From Enoplolaimus lenunculus (Eukaryota > Nematoda > Enoplea > Enoplida > Thoracostomopsidae): a stretch of DNA of 64,000 nucleotides. Location: assembly GCA_030248215.1 (NCBI GenBank), contig JASANG010000778.1, positions 137,501-201,500 of the forward strand, in the 5' to 3' direction. Shown here one piece after another: positions 24,901-35,298 of this stretch (position 1 is the first letter of the stretch; each line of letters begins with the position of its first letter). The notes beneath the pieces were generated by a model, which had not been told where the DNA came from, searched no databases, and was given only the letters and a program-made list of their open reading frames with translations. The translations under genes were made by a program, and so were the position numbers.

Positions 24901-27900
24901 ATTGGGCATAAAAGACTAGCTGTCATTGACGGCAACACAGGACCGTAGCCAGAGGTTGAGCAGGGAAGTACTGCCCCTGTGGAAGAATTTTGGCACCTCA
25001 GAGATTATTGTCAGGCGTTCCTTGTAGGTCATGAAAAACCGTTATATGCCCTACCTGAAAAATGTTTAGCTCCCTTAGAAAAGTAAGCTGGCTACGGACA
25101 TGCTCCCACAACAAAGTTTTATCACGCTGTATGCCTTGCTGAAAGCGATAAATTTGTATCAACAAGATATAAAATACTGACACCGTCAAATCTATGGCAA
25201 TTGGTCGCCTGACAACTTGTCGCCCAACAGTGTCCTAAACCCCGTTAATATATCAAAGCATAATCCTAAACCTAAAGCATAACCATATCGATGAAAACGA
25301 ATTGTCGAGTCGATAAAATTTCGGATTACAAGTTGTCGGGCAACGGACTGTCATGATACCGATGCTGACATTACAACTTCAGAGAAATATACTCATCACA
25401 CACAGAAACAGTCATCAAACAAGAAATACTTTTTCCTCAACAACACGTTCGGCACAATAATCGCCATACCTAAAATGGCTAATATACCACTCAGCAATTT
25501 TAACCGCCTCTTCGCATATATTGGTTTAAAATTCTACTAAACCTATATTAGGCAAGATATTGGACCTAATTGCTTAATAACATAGCACACGTGCAAAACA
25601 AATTATACCGAAAAAGTATATTACTCAAAAAGTATAGCTTTGCCAGAGACGCAACAGGTGATCCAAAAACGGATAACACATTCACGGACACAGAATAACG
25701 TGGGACTAATCCGTAGCGATCGAAGCGATCAATGTGCTGAATGCAATTTTAGTATATAATTTGTAACATAAATACTTTACTATTTTTTCACAAAAACATT
25801 CTTTCTCTCTCTCTGACCGCTAAAATATGGTAAGTCGTTCGCCGCGGCTGTGCCATTCAACTGTCGTTTTTGTACACTTGCATGATTTAAATTCTTGTAG
25901 TTTTTTTTCGTTTCACTGGTTGTTTAGACTGTATTTTCGTTGTGTGTTCCAGATACTTAATGCATACTGGTTATCAACCATTGGTCGAAGCTGAAGATCA
26001 AGCGTACTCACCTGGATTTCCACAACGCGCGTATGAGTTTGGAACGCCAAGATACTATGAACGGCATCAAGTGCCTTCGTTGTCAAACTATGAAGTTGAT
26101 GGTATGCCGTATTTTTTATGCTGCAAATGGACGCAGGACTATTGCAAATTTTTCTATTGGCGACGGCCGTCAAGCGGATGTCAAAATTATGAGCCTTCAG
26201 GTTACGGTAAGTTGCAATGCAACTTTTGTCCATATTCTCGAATCTGTGTAAACACACCTATTACCAGTTTGTGATAAGTCGTGTTTTCGAGCCAGAGATT
26301 AATACAGTCCAAAATTTAGCTCATTTAGTGCTTTTGATTTGCGATATCCTTATGCAAATTTTGAGTTTTATAATCTCCTACCCTTCGCTTGTTTGAAAAC
26401 CTATTACTAAATTTGTGATAGTTTCTTCATACAGCTGAAACTGGGGCTTGTTGTGTGAATGAAACGTTTAAAATCTATATATTAAAGCTGGAACGCCCCG
26501 CATACGTATTTTGGGCAAATTTCCAGCATTACTTTGTTAACAAAAACTTCTTAGGAAATACACGTGATTGATTGTTCTTCGTTCTGTGAAATGAAAATTT
26601 GCGTGGAATTTTGTTGTGTTTTCGCTAACTTTGCGCATTGTGCAAAGCAGGCAGACTAGTTAATACTATATTTGTTAAAAAAGGTACGAGTCAGCAAGTA
26701 AATTCAGTTAAAAACTTGAAAATTTTCAAATGCAAAAGGCTTTTTCAATTATCTCCGGCTAGACCTCGCTTGCACACAAGTTACCTAACACATGGGCGGC
26801 GCCCACGATCGAAGTGTCAGTTTGATAACAAGAGTCAGTACCTGTAATGAAATTGCTTACTGCATTTAAGCCTTAAACATTCGATAAGTCAGTTGTAGAT
26901 GACTTTTAAAACCAGTATATAGTTTTTATAAAGTATTTACAACTCATTTCAACGTTTCTTAAAATATTAGGTAAAATTTTACCAGAAAAACCCCCTAAAA
27001 CCATATTTTTCATGTCTATTTCGCACAATATATACAGCATCCATCTACGGAGCTGGTCACATCTTTACGTTCGATTCAATGAACTATACATTGAACGCAA
27101 ATGGAACGTTTGTACTGCTTCATAAACCTGAAATCGCTCGCGGTATGCACAGCAACTGGAGCCCGGAAACAGTAATTCAAGGTCGACTTGAGCAGTATCC
27201 ACGCCGTGACGTTGACTATACAGATTCAAATATTGACAATGAACGGTTGGTTCAACCGCAGCTTGGAACAATTGTTACAGGTAAAAATATAACGTTTTAG
27301 TTTGTGCATATTTATTTACAATGTAAGTGTAAAATACGGAAGAAGTAAAATTTAATAAATATAACACGAAAGCAAGCCTGTAGCCAGCTTTACGTTGTTA
27401 GGGGGGGCTAAACATTTTACACGAAGGGCATACAAGGATTTTCAAAATTTTCCAATGCGGGTTGATCCCCCTGGACCCTTGGCTATGGGCCCGCACAAAA
27501 GGCATTTTTTAAATAAAACCTTATTTTAAAAAGTGATTCACAAACAAGGCGGTCACCAGTTATTGACAACAGTGAATGCTTGACATTTTAGCCGATGTAA
27601 AGAATAGGACCGTTACAGTAGAATAAGCATATACCTAGCGTACGCCTAACCCAAGTTTAACTGTAAGCGTAAAAATGAGCTATGCCTAACTCTTATAGCC
27701 TAAAGTCAAAGCAAAAAATAGTGTAAAGCTTAAGCTTATTCTCTTGCAGTCTCGCAAAAACACAGTTCCGCTTCCAATCTTAACACAAGGGTCGGTATTT
27801 TAAATATTTACGGTGTTTTTTGATTGGTCGTCTTATTAAACTTTTCACTTTTGTAATATTGAGTTTAACTAATGATAAACGAGTATAACTTTCAGCGGTT

Positions 27901-30900
27901 GCAGCCACTGAGACTGGCGCAGATACGGTCCAAATATTTGTCAAAAAAGACCTTCGTCGAATTCGCTATCGAACAATGATCATTATTGGAGGCATTATAT
28001 ATTGGTTTAATGAGCTTGCAACCCAACGGCATAAAGGTAGTCGTAGTAGATAATTTTGAATCAAACTTTCAACAGTTTTATAAGGTCAGTTTCGTTGAAA
28101 ATTACCGACATTGATTTTTTTGGTCCATGTTACTTTTAGGGGCGTCGAGGTTTCTGGTGCTCCTTTAACGGAGTACGTTTCTACTTAGCCGTAGGTTTAG
28201 GCTTAGGCTTAGAAACGCACTTTTGCAACGCTTAGGCTTAGACTGAGGCTTAGGAATACGTTTAATCTACGGTTGCGCCCCTAAAACCAATGTTGACCGG
28301 TTTTTCATACGCGCAACACGTATTTTAATTGCGTATTTTATAGTCGTTTTGGATAAATATCACAAAATGTACTCCTACTGTCAAATAAACATTGGCTGAA
28401 TCCATTAATTTAGGTAACACGATTTTGCAGCTCGATCCATTCAATAAACAGGTCTGAAATTTCTTATTCTGCTGTAGAGTTATAAGAACACGGTCATATA
28501 AACTATTAACGAACTCAAAATGGGAAGAACAATTTTGCTAGCAACAGGCAGAAGTTGTAGATGAGTTACTAGCGAAACTATAAAACCTTTATACAGACGT
28601 CGTAATTTTTCTGAGGCCGATCATTTTCGGGTTGCATGCTTGGGGCCCATGTATAAAGATCAGGGGCGGAACGTTTTTTTGTAGGAATAGAATAGAGTAA
28701 GCTTAAGCTTTAGACTAATTTTTTTGCTTGGCTTAGGAGGCTTAGGCTTTGGTTTAGGCTTAGAAATAAACTCATTCTTACGCTTAGGCTTAGGATTAGA
28801 CTTAGGCTTAGGCTTAAGAATATGCTTATAACACTGGTCCGCCCTGGTTCTTTATATTGGACCAGGCTTGAAACAGTCTTGAACTATTTCAGGTGTAACG
28901 GTATACATTCGACCAGATCGCGAAGCACAAAGCGAAATCTACATTGTATTTGAACAAAGCCGTATTGGACTACGAGTGCGTGAAAGTTTTGCGGCGAATT
29001 TTAATCCACGTAGCGATATGCAGGAATCGTACGGGATGCTTGACGTGTTAGTTGCCGTGCCACCGGAACATAGACGTAAAAAGTAAGTCTGACGCAATAC
29101 ACAGTTAGAAAGTGCCCTAATGAATCAATATATTGATCAAGATAACCTATACACATATTTTGCAACGGAATATTTATGCTAAACCTATAAACCTGTTAAC
29201 GGTGCTTTTTTTGTTTTGCAAGCTTTAACCTAAGCCTAAGTCTAATCCTGAAGCTAAGCCATGCCAAGATTTGAAAATTTCGAAAAATTTAAGAAAAATT
29301 GTACAAAGGCATCTGTGTTGTTTTTCTTTTCTATTTAAATTTTAAAATGTAAAGCTGAAATTTCGATTACTGTTCCAGGATTCCGTATGAGTATAGAACT
29401 CTGGGCGCTGGAGAATTTCAATGGAACGACGAAAATGTTTATCAAGAAGCAGTCGCTGGGCTTTTAGGTAAAATGTGCAGAATATATTGAATGAGTCGGT
29501 CCATATAAACATCAAGGGCGGCACATTTTTTGCGGAACTGCAATAGAGTAAGCTTAAGCTTTAAACTATTTTTCTGCTTAGGATTAAGCTTAGACTTTTA
29601 GGATAAGCTAATTTTTACGCTTTAGGCTTAGGCTTGAACTTAGGTTTAGGAATATGCTTATACCACTGTTACTGACTTGTTTTATATATACATTGGCCAA
29701 TGAGTGAAATAAAACATTCGTATTGAGCTTGGAGTAATTTTTTGTTTACATATTGTAATGCATACGTACATGCATGTTTTTACGAGAAAATAACAACACA
29801 GTTGATTAAATTTACTACTTATTCATACTATTTCTGGTCTTAAAAACTACACTTTAACTAGGTTTCTGTTAGTACAGTTGTACCTGATCATGTGAATGAC
29901 AAAGGGTCTGTCTACTAAACCTAAGCTAAACCGGAAACTAAGCATCCTACTCTCCAAGTGTTGTTTTCTGTCTTCCAGTGCCTCTATCGTTAACATGGGA
30001 CAAGTAGCTATAGTGGTTGTCATGACTCTAAAAAGTGGTTAACTTTAAGGCACATTCACTGGAGACCACATGGATGAACTCCTAAAATCGGACCGGCTCG
30101 CCCAAAGCGCAGGCACTAACTTTCCTCGTAGTCGTCAAGGCATACACGATTTTGTACCTGGAGACGAATTTGATCAATTTATTAAAAGTTGGACGGTGGA
30201 CGGAGTTCAATTTCAATCGGCGTTTCAAACACCCAACTCTGACGCATATCGCGATCCTGATTTAATTATTTCCCAAACGTTCCCTGCATCGCGCGATGTG
30301 ATTGGCTCCGCTCGTTTGCGTCGAATTTCGTTGGACGCGTTCAGTGAGATTTTAGGCAAATGCTCGCTGCTGACTGGTTCGTCGGGAGATTACGTCCAGT
30401 TAGGCGGACCAACGGGCATTGATTTTAAATGCCCGGCTAGCGGTAGCCAATTAGATACCGCTTGTGGATCGGCCGATATACTGTGCAAGTATGATTATTT
30501 GTTGTTGAGTTTGCGTGACATTGCCGCAGAAGTAACAAATTTTTGGTCAATTTTTGAGTCGGATAAATCTGATGCCACAAAGTGGTTTGTAAGCTGCGGT
30601 GCTGTGACACTCGAATGGCCTGAACATTTAATGATTCGTCCAAGTTATGGCAAAACGTATCTCGATGGAAATGCAGTGAAATTTTTGTGTCATCCCACGC
30701 ATTGGATCAAAGGCGACAGTGCGTACGTGTGTAAAGACGGACAGTGGAATAAAGGTAAATAATGTGTCAAGATGCATTTTGACAACATATTAAATGTAAA
30801 AGTTTAATTTTTTTAGCTTCGCAATCACATCAGCTGGCCTTTCAAAGTGAACAGATGTTGAAAAAAGTGGCTTAATATTCAGTGGCGTATTGGAGCAAAT

Positions 30901-31900
30901 TAATTGTCTCGGGAGATTTCGTCAACGCAATTTGGTTTATAAACGTTCAATACGACTTAGCGATGCTTAAATTTTGAAAAAAATTGGTGTTACACTGTAT
31001 AATCAAGTCGGTTTTTAAACGGTGCTGAAGTGGTAGTCACGGTGTTTCTTAATCAAGTTAATTATAGGGGTCAGCCAGCCCATTGAGAGATAGAGAGACT
31101 GAGGAACCTAAACACTGGACAGCTTTAGCTTACGTTTGAAATTGATGTCAGGCTTAGGTTTGGACATAGTCTCAGTGGGCAGGCGATTGGTTATTATCGA
31201 CGGTGTTTTTTCTGTTTTAGGCTGGCAACCATGGTGTCGATCTCGAACGCTCGAACGTTTTTTCCGCGGTTTAGCCATATTTTTCGGAATCTTCCTCATT
31301 ACCGCATTTATCATTGCCATTTTCGTGCACTGCCGCTACTGTCGCCAGCGTCGAAAAGCGAAACTGCTTCAATTGAAAGCAAACTTAAACAATATTTCCA
31401 AAGACTACACAAAAGGCCGTGCGGATACAGAAAACAAATCACTTTGGAATCCACGGACAAAAGTTACCATTCAACCGCCGACACCGCCGCAATCTTCGCT
31501 ACCATCTGCAGACGCGGTACCAGACCACGCCGATAGTATTTTGGGCAGTTTAGGCTCGCAGTTTGATATTTCAAAATACGAAAAACAACCGCCAATAGAT
31601 GACTCTGTCGATTGGTCACGATCTCGTCTAACGAGTTTTAGCAGTGATACTGGCGGTTCTGCTAACTTCGGTACGCAGTCTCTTGTCCCATCTGAGCTGC
31701 GTTCAAAACAACGCAGTGTTCCGTTTCATAGCCCAGCTTCAAGTCGAGCTAGTTCACCGTTGCGTAATTTGGTCAAATATGGTTCCGAAACTGATGTCAA
31801 AGTTCCTCGCAGTGGCACAGTTCAACCGAACGCTCAAATGTTACACGGCGGACCGGTCAATTATTCTAGTATGGGCACCTTGAAAATGACAGAGTGTTGA
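6964..31900 (+). CDS. Mesh/SUSD2-like membrane protein (NIDO-AMOP-VWD-Sushi-TM), 16 exons, 1442 aa
   Basis: Exons: 6964-7120, 7978-8080, 9752-9918, 10823-11034, 11705-11891, 12392-12579, 13730-14400, 24088-24265, 24719-24882, 25953-26206, 27038-27280, 27896-28036, 28893-29082, 29379-29467, 30050-30754, 31221-31900. All phases join and the total is 4329 nt. Residues 1-19 are a signal peptide. NIDO lies about 115-280 (WPKQPDPALIAV; ALIVTWLNMTFSG), AMOP about 562-690 (CPCREEQARLDFGRYMP), the VWD-like part about 755-1000, Sushi 1164-1222 (cysteines 1164, 1195, 1209, 1222) and the transmembrane helix 1233-1252. A Ser-rich cytoplasmic tail follows. In insects Mesh builds smooth septate junctions in the gut; an apical gut role here is inference. 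The VWD start reads GAGH where the family has GDPH. The donors after exons 4 (gtaaaa) and 8 (gtgggt) are the weakest. Intron 7 carries an 9-kb LTR element. Confidence 0.93.
7251..7418 (+). mobile_element. hAT-type MITE with internal TTAGGC array (intron 1 of the Mesh-like gene)
   Basis: Left end gcccatgtatagaac, right end gttctggtcctattatatac followed by gtgggcc. The internal cttaggcttaggctta run is followed by decayed units and the conserved block aggaatatgcttata. Confidence 0.7.
8081..9751 (+). other. intron 2 of the Mesh-like gene
   Basis: Donor gtgagt, acceptor gtttcag. It contains one complete palindromic TA-flanked MITE (9154-9579). The remaining DNA shows no exon; short open frames near 8020-8440 have no recognisable product. 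Confidence 0.6.
9154..9579. mobile_element. palindromic TA-flanked MITE, GTAGTGACC family
   Basis: The inverted ends ctgtagtgaccc and gggtcactacag are exact for 12 bases and are flanked by TA on both sides (9152-9153 and 9580-9581). The length is 426 bp. The interior repeats the words ctaattag and cggactc seen in the copies at 3614 and 46615. TA duplication fits the Tc1/mariner superfamily. No transposase is encoded. Confidence 0.8.
9996..10243. mobile_element. palindromic TA-flanked MITE, CACACAAAA ends
   Basis: The left arm cacacaaaaaaagtatttct matches the reverse complement of the right arm agaaatattattttgagtgt with few changes, and TA flanks both ends. The 248-bp interior contains further short inverted pairs (aaaacgttttttgaaaacat). 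It sits in intron 3 of the Mesh-like gene. Only one copy is in the window. Confidence 0.6.
11400..11480 (-). repeat. tRNA-derived fragment with B box
   Basis: Read on the minus strand, the word cgggttcgacccg is a near-perfect RNA polymerase III B box and is preceded by ggtggtgaccggacacg. No complete cloverleaf can be drawn, so this is more likely a SINE or tRNA relic than a working tRNA gene. It lies in intron 4 of the Mesh-like gene. Confidence 0.4.
12262..12354 (-). mobile_element. half copy of the CACTGC MITE
   Basis: Contains gagtcaatttgactcacca followed by a tttttcgcagtg end, the same end as the full copy at 51775-51975. Only one arm is present. It lies in intron 5 of the Mesh-like gene. 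Confidence 0.65.
12580..13729 (+). other. intron 6 of the Mesh-like gene
   Basis: Donor gtaagc, acceptor tatttgcag. The end carries a short (ca)n(ta)n run (13702-13723). Around 13150-13230 there is a block resembling the DNA just right of the second LTR element (45537-45615; shared words acccagaatgtaccca and acacagaatgtatcca), so some repeat is present, but its limits are not clear. No exon is seen. Confidence 0.5.
14925..16123 (-). repeat. LTR of element 1 (3' LTR in element sense)
   Basis: 1,199 bp and about 99 percent identical by eye to 22722-23921. It contains a cluster of four hairpins with the shared core ctaaccccgttag (15209-15346), a hairpin with arms gacaccc/gggtgt (15705-15723) and two adjoining perfect hairpins (15814-15830 and 15831-15849). 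Confidence 0.92.
16430..21260 (-). pseudogene. Gag-like coding region of element 1, broken
   Basis: The minus-strand coding region has the same order as the whole-looking copy in element 2: a Ser/Arg/Gln-rich N-terminal part, a capsid-like retrotransposon Gag segment (WYRKFERVMQTAKIV), two CCHC knuckles (CFFCEGQGHIAREC; CVHCNRTNHPSHEC), a low-complexity part, a long coiled coil and a basic Gly/Arg-rich end. It is interrupted about four or five times and is treated as a fossil. Relative to element 2 it carries some extra length between the knuckles and the C-terminus. Pro-rich open frames on the plus strand here are shadows of this region. Confidence 0.85.
21260..22721 (-). other. leader region of element 1 with tandem repeats
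   Basis: Non-coding DNA between the Gag-like region and the 5' LTR. At about 22000-22640 it contains two or three imperfect copies of a unit near 155-175 bp (gtcagtatct plus gttgccctttcgcgca) and a roughly 60-bp duplicated tail with acacgatcgttcagatcctg. A palindromic gttttatatatataaaac lies near 21270-21290. Confidence 0.7.
22722..23921 (-). repeat. LTR of element 1 (5' LTR in element sense)
   Basis: 1,200 bp, partner of 14925-16123. In element sense it begins tgtaggtg and ends tctcaca. The hairpin cluster with the ctaaccccgttag core lies at about 23006-23145. Confidence 0.92.
24492..24668 (+). mobile_element. mini-Helitron
   Basis: 177 bp beginning tctatacaataaagctgg and ending ggcagactag, inserted between A and T. 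A hairpin (tgcgcattccgca) lies about a dozen bases before the terminal CTAG. These are the hallmarks of a non-autonomous Helitron. Sister copies are at 26474-26659 and 45805-45988. It ends 50 bases before exon 9 of the Mesh-like gene. Confidence 0.85.
24940..25099 (+). repeat. GTAGCCAG-family repeat
   Basis: The inverted ends gaccgtagccag and ctggctacgga bound about 160 bp containing cctgaaaaatgtttagct, shared with 54287-54442. It lies in intron 9 of the Mesh-like gene and supports the view that the family is an inverted-repeat DNA element. Confidence 0.65.
25100..25952 (+). other. rest of intron 9 of the Mesh-like gene
   Basis: AT-rich, with scattered cctaaac words near 25240-25280 (possible decayed telomere-type units) and a short (ct)n run at 25803-25816. 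I see no exon or definite repeat. Confidence 0.45.
26474..26659 (+). mobile_element. mini-Helitron
   Basis: Begins tctatatattaaagctgg and ends ggcagactag, between A and T. The subterminal hairpin tttgcgcattgtgcaaa sits 11 bases before CTAG. It lies in intron 10 of the Mesh-like gene and is closely similar to 24492-24668. Confidence 0.87.
27375..27494 (+). repeat. GTAGCCAG-family repeat
   Basis: Starts gcctgtagccagctt, contains gggggggctaaacatttta and a ccccctggaccctt block, and ends near ggctatgggcccgc. It lies in intron 11 of the Mesh-like gene. Confidence 0.55.
27591..27775 (-). mobile_element. hAT-type MITE with internal TTAGGC array, decayed
   Basis: A reverse-oriented copy: gccgatgtaaagaatagg at the left, agttccgct at the right. 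The interior has gcctaac and cctaac units instead of clean repeats, so it is more decayed than the other copies. Confidence 0.6.
28121..28299 (+). mobile_element. hAT-type MITE with internal TTAGGC array, second subfamily
   Basis: The left end ggtccatgttacttttaggg pairs with the right end cccctaaaaccaatgttgac. The array of taggctt units is split by a cgcacttttgcaacgc spacer that is also present, reversed, in the copy at 50250-50425. It lies in intron 12 of the Mesh-like gene. Confidence 0.75.
28644..28863 (+). mobile_element. hAT-type MITE with internal TTAGGC array
   Basis: Ends ggcccatgtataaagatcag and ccctggttctttatattgga. The interior has several groups of cttagg units around the spacer gaaataaactcattcttacg. 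It ends 29 bases before exon 13 of the Mesh-like gene. Confidence 0.8.
29498..29698 (+). mobile_element. hAT-type MITE with internal TTAGGC array
   Basis: The flanking 8-mers aatgagtc and aatgagtg agree at 7 of 8 positions, a good target duplication. The left end is ggtccatataaacatcaag and the right end ttatatatacattggcc. It lies in intron 14, 30 bases after exon 14 of the Mesh-like gene. Confidence 0.8.
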
Positions 31901-33582
31901 AGGGAACAAGCAGATATGCTGAATCGTTGTTGTAATATGCTATCGTTTCGCTGTTTGTTGTTGATTTTACAAATATAAGTGTATTTTGTGGGGACTTTTC
32001 TTTCTTCCATTTTTGTTCGCGTTTGTTTCCGCATACTTGTTTTAGTTGTATACTTTTTTCATATTTCCATATTTTTAGTTTTTCTTGACTTCCAATGCGG
32101 TTTTCGAAACCAAATTTGAAACTTCCCAAAACTCATCTTGTTTCGTTTGAGTCGCAGCGTTTTTAAATGTGAAAATTTTTTTCACAAACCATGGGTGTTT
32201 CTGACAGCCCCTATAAAACGCAATGAAACAAAAAATTTGTTTTGGAAATTAAAACATTTAATGCAAAACAATGTGCTGGCATCTCGATCGCTTCACTTGC
32301 AAAGGTTTTTTAAACGACTCTGCGTCTGGTGACTCTTTTAGTTACCTACTAAAAATCACAGTTGTTGCCAGATTTGATATGGTTCGTTTATTTTTGAGTA
32401 AACTTCGGAGCGGCAGTTTGGCATAAAATCCGTCCCGGCATTTCTGGGCAACTTTTGTCAACTGTTAGCTCGCGAAGAATATGCGTCCGTATATGCTTAT
32501 GTATCTCAGAAATTCAAAACGTGAGAAACATCTAAACCTGTCAGTTCTTTCTCATGCATTCATCGTTTTAGTCGTTCATTCATGATCTTTTTTCATTTTG
32601 GCTGAACGCATGCTTGCATGACGTCATGCTCGGCGTATCACTGCTTATTTGTAGCACAAACAAACTTTCAAAAATTTCTATATAACGTTCCTTCGTTCCT
32701 TTTCAAAATCCTCGATACGGCACTGTCACAAACCTATATTTAAGCCAACTCCAACATAAGCACTATCCAGCGTTTTCAGCTGCACTTCTATTATGATTGG
32801 GGTAGGCAGGGCCGCGGCTATGGTGTTCAAGCCCTCCAGACGCGTGCCAAATTGGTCCCTTTGGAAGGTATCAACATTGGGAGAAGCAGCTTATCCAAAA
32901 CAGGGGCGGATATGAAAATCCGGTAGAAAATTTTCGATTGAAGCTTGTGAAAAGCGAAATAAGATTGAGTTTTACTGCGCTAAAGGCGTAAAATGTTTCG
33001 AAATCGCAATGGCGGATGGTTTTGTCGGCCGCCCCTTTGTGCGCGGTCGGTTCACCCAATTGGAATATCGAAGCCGGTAGCCGCGACACTGAAAGCAAAG
33101 TGAACGTTGACACCGTAGTATTTAACGTGGTTTCATCTCCTAACGGTTACGGTATACGGAAATTTTTCAACAAATCCACAATTTCCGCAGAAGTCTTCAT
33201 ACAGTTCTCGTAAACAGCAGATCAATCCAAATGGGAAACAAATTAAATAGCGCAAAGCGAACCAATTGCATTTTTTGACCATTTTATGTTCCTGAAATTA
33301 ATAATTATCTGTTTGGAAGCCTTTGATATAAAATTAAAAAAATTTGGACGATACGGCATTAAAGAAACGAAACATAATGAGAGTAAAAATATGCCATATC
33401 ATAACTCATCTTGCTTTTACTAGATAAATGTAGGTAACCAATCGATGCTGATCAACTTGCTTCTGTTACTGTAGATATTTTCGGTGCTTTTTTCATAATA
33501 AACGCTGCTTTTATAGTAGTCATACTCACCGGTTATCCAGATTCGAAATGTCATTGTGTAAAAAGTTTTTGGAATAAATTTG

Positions 33583-33786
33583 CACTCTGCAACAAATGGT
33601 GAGTTAAATTGACTCTCTCCGAAATAGGCTTTTCCTGACTACACAAACTGAGTCAAAATTTGGCTCCGCTAGAGTCAAATTGGGTCGAACTTGACTCTAT
33701 CGGAGTCAAAGTTTTACTCAGTTTATGTAGTCAGGAAAAGCTTATTTCAGAGAGAGTCATTTTGACTCACCATTTTTTGCATTGCA
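33583..33786. mobile_element. palindromic CACTGC MITE
   Basis: Two long inverted arms carry gagttaaattgactctctc and gagagtcattttgactcacc, with ends cactctgcaacaaatggtg and caccattttttgcattg. The centre is a mirrored ttggctccgctagagtcaaa block. It belongs to the same family as 51775-51975. Confidence 0.75.
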
Positions 33787-34069
33787 TTGTTCGACGACTA
33801 AACCAGCTGAAGCTGACGAAAAGAAATTCGAAACTCTGTTATTCAAACCTGAGTTAAAATATTTAACCCCATTCCTGCATATTTTTTCCATGATAATTTC
33901 TTGATTTCTTAAAACATGCCAAAATTCAAAAAACTTCGGTTTAGTTTGCGCATACTCTATGGCAGTCTAGTGAAAAAGCTGGGGCACCTCTTAAAGTAAC
34001 ATGGGCTGATGTTTGTACAATTTAAAACGTAAGTATATATTTCAATGTGTTCAAACTATTATACTAGTG

Positions 34070-34600
34070 TGGCGGGAGTTAAAAAGAGTCATTTTGGTTA
34101 TCCCCAGCCCGCGTTCGCCGAAAAGTTGTCAGATTTTGAAATTTTTTGCATATTTCAGCTTTTCATGGCCTCTTCTGATGATTTCATGGCCAAATTTGTA
34201 ATTTTGAAAAATTCGATTTTTTAAGGTCCCAAGGTCCCCGGACCAAAAACAAATTGTCAAAAACTGTGACAAATCATATATCATTCGATGCCCCTTAAGG
34301 AGCTGTGTCCAGTGGTGTTATATATTTGTAATCAGACGATTGGTTAACAGTTATTGTCAAATAACTGATTTCGCGCGCTGCCAACGATTTGGATCGGCGC
34401 CAAATCAGGTATTTTTGGGTTCCAGAGGGGCGGGGGGACTTTGGGACCATAAAAGATCGAATTTTTCAAAAAATTCAAATTTGGATATGAATGATCAAAA
34501 CATATCATTAGAAGCTCAAATATGCAAAAATTTTCAAAATCTTCCACTTTTGGGCAAACGGGGCGGGGTGGGGGATAACCGAACAGACCCTACAAAAAGT
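34070..34600. repeat. long fold-back element
   Basis: Two arms of roughly 200 bases are inverted copies of each other: the left arm has ggttatccccagcccgcg and ttttgcatatttcagctt, the right arm has gggcggggtgggggataacc and gctcaaatatgcaaaaattt. The centre (about 34290-34380) is unique. It resembles a fold-back or large MITE; target duplication was not found. Its limits are approximate. Confidence 0.6.
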
Positions 34601-35103
34601 ACCTGCTTTACAACTTTACTGGCAAACATTCTTCCACTTAAAATCCATCAAACATACCTTACACTTCCAGCAAATACCAGCTTTGGGTTGTTTTACTACT
34701 GGACGGCGTGATCCAAAACGAGGCAGGGAACCGCTGGACTGTGTGCTCACATCATCCCACGTTGCGTAGCGTTTTTCTGAAAACTGTTCGCCGTTTGGTA
34801 CCGCCATTTTTTGTCAATTTTGTTGTCGAATGTAGATATGTGGTCAGATAACTGTTTGATTCAGTCGTTAAACATCTTTAATATCAATAAAATCACACTT
34901 TTCCGCTAACAGAATTCTCATTGATTGATTGATAAATGTTTAAAAGATAAAATTCAATTTTTTTATATTTTCATACTGCGATAAAAATGAAGTCTGGTTG
35001 TGAAATCCGATACAACAGCGTGAAAGTCACAGTAAACGTATTATATCGTTGACATCAGTGCAGATATTCTCAAATGTCTGTATATTGCATATTATTTTAT
35101 CAA

Positions 35104-35298
35104 CAGGGCCGAAGCAGCCATCTCCCATACCCTCCATTCGGGGGCAGCCGCCCATACAGGGCCCCCACTTTAACCGGTTGAAATAAAAACCTCCGAAATT
35201 TTAAAATGCGCCTGGCTTCTCTATCGCTTCACTCGTGCGATTGGGGGCCCCTTCCTTGGAGTTTAGTGGGAGCACCAGCCCTGTTTGCTCCGGCACTG
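35104..35298 (+). mobile_element. CAGGGCCG hAT-type MITE with perfect 8-bp duplication
   Basis: The duplication tttatcaa is exact on both sides (35096-35103 and 35299-35306). Ends are cagggccgaagcagcc and tgtttgctccggcactg. The 195-bp copy fixes the exact borders of this family and its hAT-like target preference. Confidence 0.88.
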
